Origin: Anaerolineae bacterium | Lineage (GTDB): Bacteria; Chloroflexota; Anaerolineae; Aggregatilineales; UBA2796 | Assembly: GCA_020851855.1 (NCBI GenBank) | Contig: JADZBY010000484.1 | Location: forward strand, 1-25,888 | DNA length: 25,888 nt | Direction: 5' to 3' | Part shown: one piece after another, positions 7,273 through 14,042 of the stretch | Numbering within the stretch: position 1 is the first letter of the stretch | How the letters are laid out: every line of letters begins with the position of its first letter | The notes under the pieces: generated by a model | Database searches by the model: none | Told to the model about the DNA's origin: nothing | The model's input: only the letters and a program-made list of their open reading frames with translations | Translations under genes and position numbers: made by a program

Positions 7273-7908
7273 TCACTCAGAGCCGAGCAGTTTCTCGGCG
7301 CGCTCAAGGGCGTCTTGCAGGCGGCGCTGGCGGATGCTGAGCGTCACGTCGCCGCGTGTGCGCTCCAGGACGCCGCGCAGGTTGTCGGCGCGGTGGCGCA
7401 GGCCGCCGCTGACCGCATCGGGGAAATCAAAGGTGACCAGCACGTCGTAGATGGCGTCGATGCGCTCCAGGAGCCGCTCGGCCAGCGCGTAATCGTCGCG
7501 GCGCAGGCAGTCCAGGATATAGCGGCGTAACTCGCTGGCGGCTTCGGCCAACCCGTTGAGGTACGTCGCCGCTTCGACGCCCAGGCTCTCCGGCGTGGGC
7601 AGCGCATCGTCCTGCAACATGGCAAACAGGCCCGCCGCTTCGACATATTCCTTGAAGGCGTCCTGGGTAAAACCGGCGTGGTACAGGTCGGCGTGTTCGG
7701 CCACGACATCGCGCATCTGGTCCACGACGGCGCGCGCCTCGGCCAGCCCATCCCGCGCTGCTGCCCAGCCCTGGCGGTGCATGGCCCGGATGGCATTGCC
7801 GCAGTGCTGGATCAGCGCCCGCGACAGGGCGATCTGCGCCTCACGCGCCCGGTGTTTGGATTCGAGCGCGGTGCGGATCGAGTCGGCAATGCTGTCGAGA
7901 TTCAGCAT
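7273..7908 (-). CDS. Translin/TRAX-family protein, probable RNA-binding nuclease
   Basis: A 211-residue, almost entirely helical protein. It carries EYVEA (87-91), the segment that holds two catalytic glutamates in TRAX-type nucleases, and acidic residues D138/D139 in a later helix. It also has FPDAVSGGLRHRADNLRGVL (162-181) followed by ERTRGDVTL, which resembles the C-terminal translin signature. Translin and TRAX bind and cut RNA as oligomers in eukaryotes, and archaeal relatives are nucleases. RNA cleavage here is inferred. Start ATG at 7908 has GGAG about nine bases upstream; an open stretch to 8013 runs through repeat sequence and is rejected. The acetyltransferase gene follows closely. 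Related bacterial genes are sometimes mislabelled as haloacid dehalogenase. Confidence 0.72.
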   Translation of the reverse strand: MLNLDSIADSIRTALESKHRAREAQIALSRALIQHCGNAIRAMHRQGWAAARDGLAEARAVVDQMRDVVAEHADLYHAGFTQDAFKEYVEAAGLFAMLQDDALPTPESLGVEAATYLNGLAEAASELRRYILDCLRRDDYALAERLLERIDAIYDVLVTFDFPDAVSGGLRHRADNLRGVLERTRGDVTLSIRQRRLQDALERAEKLLGSE

Positions 7909-7944
7909 ATGGGCGCTCCAGGGGGAAAAACCCTCAGCAGACAC

Positions 7945-8055
7945 GGACAACGCAGGCATTGTCCCTACGGAATCGTGTAGGGACGAGGCCTGCCTCGTCC
8001 GCCACGTCGCCATGCTGTGCCCCTCGCCATGAGGGAGAGGGGCCAGGGGTGAGGG
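7945..8055. repeat. Bipartite palindromic element plus CCTCACCCC-type palindrome
   Basis: GGACAACGCAGGCATTGTCC (7945-7964), CTAC-N8-GTAG (7965-7980) and GGACGAGGCCTGCCTCGTCC (7981-8000) form the element. It is followed by a hairpin GCCCCTC/GAGGGGC (8019-8025 with 8037-8043) and, on the minus strand, a CCCTCACCCC motif. The 56-bp core is the inverted copy of the element at 12712-12768. It lies between rpsI and the translin-like gene and could end the ribosomal transcript. Confidence 0.88.
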
Positions 8056-8063
8056 TGCTTGGT

Positions 8064-8465
8064 CTAGCGCTTGGTGTAGGTCGGGGCCTTGCGGGCGCGG
8101 CGCAGACCGGGCTTCTTACGTTCCTTGATGCGCGCGTCGCGGGTCAGCAGGCCGGCTTTGCGCAGCGTGGCGCGCAGTTCCGGATCGACCTTGAGCAGGG
8201 CGCGGGCCAGCCCCAGCGTGATGGCCGAGGTCTGGCCGGTGATGCCGCCGCCGCTGACCTTGACCGACACGTTGTAGACGCTCTCCAGGCCCGTCACGCG
8301 CAGCGGCGCGAGCGCCAGGTCGAGGTCGCCCAGGCGCGGCAGGAAGTCCTTGCCGTCTTTGTCGTTGATGACCACGTTCCCGCTGCCGCCGGGGTAGATG
8401 CGCACGCGGGCGCTCGCTTCCTTGCGGCGGCCCACACCTTCAAAATACTGACCGCTCGTCGTCAT
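8064..8465 (-). CDS. rpsI: 30S ribosomal protein S9
   Basis: At 133 residues it has the usual length. It begins FEGVGRRKEASARVRIYPG and ends with the basic tail RRARKAPTYTKR that reaches towards the P-site tRNA in the small subunit. Its ATG overlaps the rplM stop (ATGA), so the two are translationally coupled, as is usual for the L13-S9 pair. It is the last gene of the ribosomal cluster; a palindromic repeat follows the stop. Confidence 0.97.
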   Translation of the reverse strand: MTTSGQYFEGVGRRKEASARVRIYPGGSGNVVINDKDGKDFLPRLGDLDLALAPLRVTGLESVYNVSVKVSGGGITGQTSAITLGLARALLKVDPELRATLRKAGLLTRDARIKERKKPGLRRARKAPTYTKR

Positions 8466-8920
8466 GACTTCTTAGCCTCCGGGAAATCCAGCACTTCCGG
8501 CTTCTGGGCTGCGTGCGGGTGAGCGCCGCCAGCGTAGACCTTCAGTTTCTTGAACATCTGACGGCCCAGGCGGTTATGCGGCAACATACCCCGCACCGCC
8601 GTCTCGACCACGCGGTCGGAATGTTTGGCCATCATATTACGCAGCGATACCTGGCGGAAGCCGCCAGGAAAGCCGGAGTGGCGATAGTAGTATTTCGTGT
8701 CCATGCGGTCGCCGGTGACGCGCACCTTGTCCGCATTCAGGACGATGACATAGTCGCCACAGTCGATGTGAGGCGCAAAGTTGGCCTTGTGCTTTCCGCG
8801 CAGGATATGGGCAACGCGGGCTGCGAGACGCCCCAAAATCATATCCGTCGCATCCACCACATACCACTTGCGCTCTGCATCAAGAGTCTCGGTTGTGGGT
8901 GTGTAGGTCTTGAACCTCAT
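8462..8920 (-). CDS. rplM: 50S ribosomal protein L13
   Basis: The 152-residue product carries KTYTPTTETLDAERKWYVVD near the N-terminus, LGRLAARVAHILRGK, and GMLPHNRLGRQMFKKLKVYA, all L13 hallmarks. It is an early-assembling large-subunit protein. ATG at 8920 is chosen because GGAG lies ten bases upstream; an in-frame ATG at 8929 would leave only one base after GGAG. The first 41 bases overlap the end of truA, so its ribosome-binding site lies inside truA. It couples to rpsI downstream. Confidence 0.97.
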   Translation of the reverse strand: MRFKTYTPTTETLDAERKWYVVDATDMILGRLAARVAHILRGKHKANFAPHIDCGDYVIVLNADKVRVTGDRMDTKYYYRHSGFPGGFRQVSLRNMMAKHSDRVVETAVRGMLPHNRLGRQMFKKLKVYAGGAHPHAAQKPEVLDFPEAKKS

Positions 8921-9755
8921 CGTTATCATGCTCCAGCGGGCGTCTCCCCGCTCTGGTCGTCTCCGACGAACTTGGATAGTGTACCGCGATCAGCGTCAGG
9001 CCGTGGGCCGGGGCCAGATGGCGCACCGCCGCACGGTCCCTGGCCTGGAAGGCGGCCTCGAACCCATCGAGCGCGAGCCGCCCCCGCCCGACTTCGATCA
9101 GCGTCGCGGCCACCGCGCGCACCATTCGATACAGGAACGCATCCGCCTCGATCCGGTAGGCCAGCAGCCGCGCCGTCCCTGCCACGTGCAAGGGCGCTGG
9201 CTCGTCCAGCCAGACCGACTCGACCACGGTACGGCGAGTGGTCCCTTTATCGCCGCGCGGCGGTGTGCCGAAGCTGGCGAAATCGTGTGTCCCGACGAGC
9301 CGGGCCGCCGCCGCGTTCATCTGATCGAGCGCCAGCGCCGGATCGCCCCGGACCCACCATGCCGTCTTGTCGAGCAGCGGCTGGCGCACCGGCGATTGGT
9401 ACACCCGGTACACGTAGGCGCGCCTGAGCGCGTCGTAACGCGGGTGAAAGTCCGGCGCGGCCACGTCGAGCCGCTGCACGACGATGTCTTCTGGTAAAGT
9501 AGCGTTCAGAGCGCGCAGAAGATCTGCGTCGCTATGCCGCCAATCGCTGTCAAAGGCGATGACCTGCCCGGTCGCGTGGACGCCCGCGTCGGTGCGCCCC
9601 GCCCCCATGACACTCGTCGCCGCGCCGCTGACCCGCAACAGCGCCGCCTCAAGCGCTCCCTGGACGGTTGGCGCGCTCGCCGCGCCGGTGAGCCGCTGAA
9701 AACCGTGGTAGCGCGCGCCGTCATAGGCGATGACGGCCCGGAAGCGCCGGGTCAC
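8880..9755 (-). CDS. truA: tRNA pseudouridine(38-40) synthase TruA
   Basis: This enzyme converts uridines 38-40 in the tRNA anticodon arm to pseudouridine. The catalytic aspartate is D56 in GAGRTDAGVHATGQV. YDGARYHGFQ (11-20) and FLYRMVRAVAATLIEVGRG (207-225) are conserved blocks. The core ends with HGLTLIAVHYP at about residue 261. A 30-residue hydrophilic tail then runs across the rplM ribosome-binding site and 41 bases into rplM, giving 291 residues, longer than usual. The start is GTG at 9755, 15 bases after rplQ, with a weak ribosome-binding site. Position between rplQ and rplM is the common arrangement in several phyla. Confidence 0.95.
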   Translation of the reverse strand: MTRRFRAVIAYDGARYHGFQRLTGAASAPTVQGALEAALLRVSGAATSVMGAGRTDAGVHATGQVIAFDSDWRHSDADLLRALNATLPEDIVVQRLDVAAPDFHPRYDALRRAYVYRVYQSPVRQPLLDKTAWWVRGDPALALDQMNAAAARLVGTHDFASFGTPPRGDKGTTRRTVVESVWLDEPAPLHVAGTARLLAYRIEADAFLYRMVRAVAATLIEVGRGRLALDGFEAAFQARDRAAVRHLAPAHGLTLIAVHYPSSSETTRAGRRPLEHDNDEVQDLHTHNRDS

Positions 9756-9770
9756 GCTTCACGCCGCCCG

Positions 9771-10268
9771 TCAGGACGACTTTTCGTCGCCCTCTTGGGG
9801 CGGAGTGCGGCGGCCACGGCCACGAATACGGTTGATCAGGCCGCCCGCACGCTGCGTGAGGGACTGCGGGCCGCTCGCCGCTTCTGCCCCGCGCTCGACC
9901 AGCTCCAAAACGACCATCTCCGCCGCGTCGCCCTTGCGCGGGCCGAGGCGATACACGCGCGTGTAGCCGCCGGGCCGCTCCGCAAAGCGCGGCGCGATGT
10001 CGTCGAAGAGCTTCTTGACAACTGCCGGGCTGTCCAGGCGGCCCGCCAGCAGGCGGCGCGTCGCAATGGACCGCATCGGGTCCTCGTGGGCCAGGCTGCG
10101 CTTGGCCTTGGTGATCATCTCTTCCGCCGCGCCGCGAATGGCTTCCGCCTTGGCGCGCGTGGTCGTGATGCGCTCGTGCTCAAAGAACTGGGTGATCATC
10201 GTGCGGCGCAGCGCGTTACGCTGGCCGACGCTGCGCCCTAACTGTTTACCGGCAACGCGGTGACGCAT
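9771..10268 (-). CDS. rplQ: 50S ribosomal protein L17
   Basis: The 165-residue product starts MRHRVAGKQLGRSVGQRNAL and contains ITTTRAKAEAIRGAAEEMIT and GGYTRVYRLGPRKGDAAEM, the L17 core that sits near the exit tunnel of the large subunit. About 35 extra C-terminal residues, rich in Arg, Gly and Pro, follow the core. ATG at 10268 matches the family start; further upstream in-frame sequence is an artefact of the rpoA region. It lies 28 bases after rpoA, as in other alpha operons. Confidence 0.96.
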   Translation of the reverse strand: MRHRVAGKQLGRSVGQRNALRRTMITQFFEHERITTTRAKAEAIRGAAEEMITKAKRSLAHEDPMRSIATRRLLAGRLDSPAVVKKLFDDIAPRFAERPGGYTRVYRLGPRKGDAAEMVVLELVERGAEAASGPQSLTQRAGGLINRIRGRGRRTPPQEGDEKSS

Positions 10269-10296
10269 GGTTCCTCGTTCCTCCGTAGTCGGGCCG

Positions 10297-11292
10297 TTAC
10301 GCGCTTGCGTCGCCCGTCGTCTTGATCTCGATGTCTGCCGTCTCGGCCAGGAAGCCCTTCTCGCGCAGGCGCACGACCAGCTCGTCCAGCGACTTCTCCC
10401 CGAAGTTGCGGATGGCGAGCATGGCGTCCGGCCCACGGTCGAGCATTTCAAGCACTTCACCAACCGTGGTGATGCCGGTCCGCTTGAGCGAGTTGAAGAC
10501 GCGCACGCTGAGATCGAGCGACTCGATGGGCGTGTTGTACTTTTCCTCGTCCCAGGGCTTCGTTTCGGTGGCCTTTTCGGCGTCGGCAATGGGCGATACC
10601 ACGGCATCCACGTTGACGCCGGCGATGATCGCCAGGTGGTTGATCAGGATTTTGGTCGCCTCGCTCATGGCTTCGCCGGGGCGAGTCGTGCCATCCGTCC
10701 AGATTTCAAGGATCAGCTTGTCGTAGTTCGTGCGCTGTCCAACGCGGGCGCGCTCGACGTCAAAGTGAACGCGCTTGATCGGGCTGAAGATGGCGTCCAC
10801 CGGCAGCTCGCCGATGGGCAGGCGGCCACGTTCCTCGGCGGGGCTATAACCACGCCCGGACTGCACCGTCATCTCCAGCTCAAGCTGGGCGTCCTCACCA
10901 TCGACCGTGAACAGGTAGAGATCGGGATTGATGATCTCGACTTCGGGCGGGCACAGGATGTCCGCGCCGGTCACGGTCCCCTCGCCGCGCACTTCGAGGC
11001 GCAGCCGGGCCGATTCGCCATCCAAGAGGCGCACGCGCAGTTGTTTCACTTGCAGGATCAACTGCGTCATGTCTTCGCGCACATGCGGGATGGCCGAAAA
11101 TTCGTGCGACACATCCGACACACGCAGCGAGGTCACGGCTGCACCCGGCAGCGACGACAGCAAGACACGGCGCAGAGCATTTCCCAGCGTGATACCGTAG
11201 CCGCTCTCCAATGGACTGATAATGAAGCGCCCGTAGTTCCGCGAGCTGGCATCGCTCTCGATCTTGGGCAGCACCATATTGTTATTCGACAC
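10297..11292 (-). CDS. rpoA: DNA-directed RNA polymerase subunit alpha
   Basis: At 331 residues it has both domains. The N-terminal dimerisation domain has NYGRFIISPLESGYGITLGNALRRVLLSSLPG near residues 19-50. The C-terminal promoter- and activator-binding domain (about 255-320) contains SVRVFNSLKRTGITTVGEVL and AIRNFGEKSLDELV. The two join through an acidic linker. The start appears to be GTG at 11292, four bases after AGGAGG; an in-frame ATG at 11277 is 19 bases from that site and less likely. It lies between rpsD and rplQ as in other alpha operons. Confidence 0.97.
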   Translation of the reverse strand: MSNNNMVLPKIESDASSRNYGRFIISPLESGYGITLGNALRRVLLSSLPGAAVTSLRVSDVSHEFSAIPHVREDMTQLILQVKQLRVRLLDGESARLRLEVRGEGTVTGADILCPPEVEIINPDLYLFTVDGEDAQLELEMTVQSGRGYSPAEERGRLPIGELPVDAIFSPIKRVHFDVERARVGQRTNYDKLILEIWTDGTTRPGEAMSEATKILINHLAIIAGVNVDAVVSPIADAEKATETKPWDEEKYNTPIESLDLSVRVFNSLKRTGITTVGEVLEMLDRGPDAMLAIRNFGEKSLDELVVRLREKGFLAETADIEIKTTGDASA

Positions 11293-11311
11293 AGTCCCTC
11301 CTCACCAGACT

Positions 11312-11331
11312 GGGGGCCACGCCAGGCCCCC
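11312..11331 (-). promoter_or_regulatory. Hairpin between rpsD and rpoA
   Basis: GGGGGCC and GGCCCCC form a perfect 7-bp stem with a six-base loop, 19 bases before the rpoA start codon. No run of U follows, so it is not a standard terminator. It could affect mRNA processing or rpoA expression. Just beside it, 11334-11353 is a tandem run TACGC TACGC TACGG TACGG. Confidence 0.5.
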
Positions 11332-11355
11332 GATTACGCTACGCTACGGTACGGC

Positions 11356-12003
11356 TTAGCGCGAGTAGTACTCAACGATCAACTGCTCGTTGAGCGGCAG
11401 CTCGATCTCGCCCCGTTCCGGCATCCGGGTCATGCGGCCCACGACGCCATCCTGGGTGACGTCCACAGACAGCCACTCCGGCGGGCGAGAACGGTCGTCC
11501 ATATAGGCGCGGATCTCGCGGAAGTAGGGCAGGCGGCGGCTGGCCCCGTGCACGGTGATCTCGTCGTTGGGCCGGACGCTGTACGACGAGATATTCGTCG
11601 GCACGCCGTTCACGTCAAAGTGCCCGTGCAGCACAAGCTGGCGCGCATGAGGCCGCGAATCGGCCAGGCCCATGCGATAAATCACGTTGTCCAGGCGCGT
11701 TTCGAGCAGCATCAGCAAATTGCCGCCCGTTGGCCCCGAACGGCGCACGGCCTCCGCGAAATAGCGGCGGAACTGGCGCTCCAAAATGCCGTAGATACGG
11801 CGGGCCTTCTGCTTCTCGCGCAGCTGAGCGTTGTAGTCCGAGGTCCGGCCACGCTTGTACTGCGCGTCGCGTCCGTGCTGGCCGGGCGGGTAGGTCCGGC
11901 GCTCCACGGAGCACTTGGGGGACATGCAGCGCGCCCCCTTCAAAAAGAGCTTTTCGCCTTCGCGGCGACACAGCCTGCAAACAGGTTCGGTATGACGAGC
12001 CAA
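11356..12003 (-). CDS. rpsD: 30S ribosomal protein S4 (zinc-type), TTG start
   Basis: The 215-residue product is an early 16S rRNA binding protein and often an autoregulator of its operon. The N-terminus reads MARHTEPVCRLCRREGEKLF when started at TTG 12003, matching the family start exactly. GGAGG sits five bases before this TTG. An in-frame GTG at 12015 overlaps that same ribosome-binding site and is rejected. Zinc ligands C9, C12, C26 and C31 are present. The S4 RNA-binding domain shows TRLDNVIYRMGLADSRPHARQLVLHGH. It lies 138 bases downstream of rpsK. Confidence 0.96.
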   Translation of the reverse strand: MARHTEPVCRLCRREGEKLFLKGARCMSPKCSVERRTYPPGQHGRDAQYKRGRTSDYNAQLREKQKARRIYGILERQFRRYFAEAVRRSGPTGGNLLMLLETRLDNVIYRMGLADSRPHARQLVLHGHFDVNGVPTNISSYSVRPNDEITVHGASRRLPYFREIRAYMDDRSRPPEWLSVDVTQDGVVGRMTRMPERGEIELPLNEQLIVEYYSR

Positions 12004-12141
12004 GGCTTCCTCCACACGCGCGTGTGTTTACACCGATGCAAAAACGGACGGGTTGAAACGACTTCCCCGGCCACCGGCGGCCAGTCTGAACGTCAGCGCG
12101 CCGGGTGCGGGCAAGAGCGAAATGGTTAAGACGTGAAGCGG

Positions 12142-12570
12142 TTAAACGCGGCGTCTCTTCGGCGGGCGAACCCCGTTGTGCGGCACGGGCGTCACGTCCG
12201 AGATGGAGCGCACCCGCAGACCGCTGGACTGGATGGCGCGGATCGCGGCTTCGCGGCCCGGCCCCGGCCCCTTGACGAACACATCGACTTCCTGCATCCC
12301 CTGGTCGCGCGCGGCGTCGGACGCCTGCTGCGCGGCGACGCGGGCGGCGTAGGGCGTGCTCTTGCGGCTGCCCTTGAAATTGGCCGTGCCCGCGCTGGCC
12401 CAGGCCACCACATTGCCCTGCTGATCGGTCATCGACACGATCGTATTGTTGAACGTGGCGTGAATGTGGGCCTGCCCGTAAGGGATATTCTTCTTGGCTT
12501 TTTTCGTTGCTCCGCGCCGAGGGCCACCCCGTCGGCTAGGAGCCGCGCTTCCGGTTGCTGTGCGTCCCAT
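12142..12570 (-). CDS. rpsK: 30S ribosomal protein S11
   Basis: The 142-residue product contains AHIHATFNNTIVSMTDQQGN, KGSRKSTPYAARVAAQQASD and the C-terminal SISDVTPVPHNGVRPPKRRR, all S11 hallmarks. It forms part of the small-subunit platform next to S18 and S21. An extra basic N-terminal stretch (1-27) is present. AGGA lies about ten bases before the ATG. A probable promoter and a palindromic repeat separate it from rpsM, so it may head a separate transcript with rpsD, rpoA, rplQ, truA, rplM and rpsI. Confidence 0.97.
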   Translation of the reverse strand: MGRTATGSAAPSRRGGPRRGATKKAKKNIPYGQAHIHATFNNTIVSMTDQQGNVVAWASAGTANFKGSRKSTPYAARVAAQQASDAARDQGMQEVDVFVKGPGPGREAAIRAIQSSGLRVRSISDVTPVPHNGVRPPKRRRV

Positions 12571-12633
12571 GCGTTTTTCCTGCTCCAGAAAACTCAGCGG
12601 CCCAGCCCCTGCGGAGCCACTTTGCGATCTTTC

Positions 12634-12662
12634 ATTCTAGCAGACTGTGTGGTTGGTGTACA
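12634..12662 (-). promoter_or_regulatory. Internal promoter upstream of rpsK
   Basis: On the minus strand, TGTACA (12662-12657) is followed by a 17-base spacer ending in TGC and then TAGAAT (12639-12634). This gives a four-of-six -35 plus an extended -10. Transcription would begin near 12627, leaving a leader of about 57 bases to the rpsK ATG. It lies immediately downstream of the palindromic repeat in the rpsM-rpsK gap. Confidence 0.55.
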
Positions 12663-12667
12663 GGCTT

Positions 12668-12768
12668 GAACCTCACCCCAACCCCTCTCCTCAAGGGGAC
12701 CAGACGGATGCGGACGAGGCAGGCCTCGTCCCTACACACGCACTGTAGGGACAACGCCTGCGTTGTCC
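12668..12768. repeat. Bipartite palindromic element inside the ribosomal cluster
   Basis: A GAACCTCACCCCAACCCC motif (12668-12685) and a small CCCCT/AGGGG hairpin lead to the core. The core is GGACGAGGCAGGCCTCGTCC (12712-12731), CTAC-N9-GTAG (12732-12748) and GGACAACGCCTGCGTTGTCC (12749-12768). It is the inverted copy of the element at 7945-8000. It lies in the 254-base gap between rpsM and rpsK, which otherwise holds only the promoter at 12634-12662. Confidence 0.88.
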
Positions 12769-12824
12769 ACCGCTCCGATCCCCCGTACCTTCTGGAAGAG
12801 AAAGCCAGGGGAAGTGAGGGTAGG

Positions 12825-13211
12825 TTACTTCTTCTTCGCCCCACGACGGCGGCCACGTCCGGCCACGGTCTTCTTGGGGCCTTTGCGCATACGCGCATTG
12901 GTCCGGGTCCGCTGGCCGCGCACCGGCAGGTTACGGCGATGGCGCAGGCCACGGTAGCTGCCGATCTCGACCAGGCGCTTGATGTTGAGCTGCACTTCGC
13001 GGCGCAGTTCACCCTCGACGCGGTAATTGCTCACCGCATCGCGCAGCAGCGACATTTCGGCTTCGGTCAGTTCGCGGATGCGCTTGTTGGGATCGATGTG
13101 CGTCGCATCCAGAATCTCCCGGCTGCGCGGGCGGCCAATGCCGTAGATGTACGTCAGAGCCACCTCGACACGCTTGTCACGCGGGAGATCCACACCTTCA
13201 ATACGAATCAT
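12825..13211 (-). CDS. rpsM: 30S ribosomal protein S13
   Basis: The 128-residue product begins MIRIEGVDLPRDKRVEVALT and has YIYGIGRPRSREIL, the S13 helix-two-turns-helix region, and YRGLRHRRNLPVRGQRTRTN before a Lys/Arg-rich tail. It contacts the head of the small subunit and the P-site tRNA. AGGAAG precedes the ATG. It directly follows map with a 34-base gap; the usual infA and rpmJ genes are absent from this gap. Confidence 0.97.
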   Translation of the reverse strand: MIRIEGVDLPRDKRVEVALTYIYGIGRPRSREILDATHIDPNKRIRELTEAEMSLLRDAVSNYRVEGELRREVQLNIKRLVEIGSYRGLRHRRNLPVRGQRTRTNARMRKGPKKTVAGRGRRRGAKKK

Positions 13212-13245
13212 AGCTTGCTTCCTGTCTTCACTTCGTGCGAGTAGC

Positions 13246-14025
13246 TTATGGCAAGGTCAGGATCAGCGGCTCGCCGTCGGTCACGGCGATGGTGTGCTCG
13301 ACATGCACACTGGGCGAGCCGTCCGCCATGACAACCGTCCAATGGTCACTCAGCGTGCGGGTCGCATAGTGCCGCAGGCTGAACATCGGCTCCAGGGCAA
13401 AGGTCATGCCCGGCTGAAGCGGGTGGCTCGGCCACTGGCGCTGCTTGCGTCCGCGCGGCCACCAGTTCGGGATCTGGAGTCCGCCCTCGTGCATCTGACG
13501 CCCCACGCCGTGCCCGGTATATTCCCGGACCACGCCGTAGCCGTGCCGGTCCGCGACGGCCTGGATGGCCATCGAGATGTCGCGCGTCTGGTTGCCGACC
13601 ACGGCCTTCTGAATGCCCGTAAACAGGGCTTCTTCGGCCACGTCGATCAGCTTCTGGACTTCCGGCGCGATCGTGCCCACGCCCATCGTAAACGCCGCAT
13701 CGCCCACGAATCCCTTGTACGTCGCGCCCACGTCCACGCTGATGATGTCGCCCTCGTTCAGGACGCGCGGGCCGGGGATGCCGTGCACCAACTCTTCATT
13801 CACCGACGCGCAGATCGCGCCCGGAAACGGGTACGGGCTGCCCGGCGGATAGCCGATGAACGTCGGGACGGCGTTGTGACGGCGGATGATGTCATCGGCC
13901 ACGCTGTTGAGCTGGCCGGTGGTGACGCCCGGCTTGATCATCTCGCGCAAGGCCGCATGAACGCGGGCGACGATTCGCCCCGCCTCGCGCATGATCAGCA
14001 GTTCTTCCGGCGTCTTCAGGTTCAT
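13246..14025 (-). CDS. map: Methionine aminopeptidase, type I
   Basis: The 259-residue enzyme removes the initiator methionine from new proteins. The five metal ligands are visible: D98, D109, H172, E212 and E243. H81 in NEELVHGIPG is the usual substrate-side histidine. The segment around 184-206, with NWWPRGRKQRQW, is slightly longer and more basic than in common type I enzymes. It lies 17 bases after adk, the standard secY-adk-map order. The ribosome-binding site is weak, so translation may depend on coupling to adk. Confidence 0.97.
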   Translation of the reverse strand: MNLKTPEELLIMREAGRIVARVHAALREMIKPGVTTGQLNSVADDIIRRHNAVPTFIGYPPGSPYPFPGAICASVNEELVHGIPGPRVLNEGDIISVDVGATYKGFVGDAAFTMGVGTIAPEVQKLIDVAEEALFTGIQKAVVGNQTRDISMAIQAVADRHGYGVVREYTGHGVGRQMHEGGLQIPNWWPRGRKQRQWPSHPLQPGMTFALEPMFSLRHYATRTLSDHWTVVMADGSPSVHVEHTIAVTDGEPLILTLP

Positions 14026-14042
14026 GATGCCACTTCTCGCCC

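Noticed and set aside
7909..8013. N-terminal extension of the translin-like protein
   Set aside because: It is encoded by the palindromic repeat; ATG 7908 has its own ribosome-binding site.
8921..8929. rplM start at the upstream ATG (MITMRF)
   Set aside because: GGAG would be one base from that ATG; spacing to ATG 8920 is ten bases.
11312..11331. Intrinsic terminator before rpoA
   Set aside because: The hairpin is strong but has no U run, and rpoA follows at once.
10267..12129. Long plus-strand open frame of 620 codons
   Set aside because: It lies opposite rpoA, rpsD and rplQ; GC-rich codon bias leaves the antisense frame open. The product has no recognisable domain. The same holds for the long plus-strand frames at 17501-19099 and 14220-15590.
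12004..12141. rpmJ hidden in the rpsK-rpsD gap
   Set aside because: No CxxC and no C-terminal NPRHKQRQG-like stretch in any frame of the minus strand.
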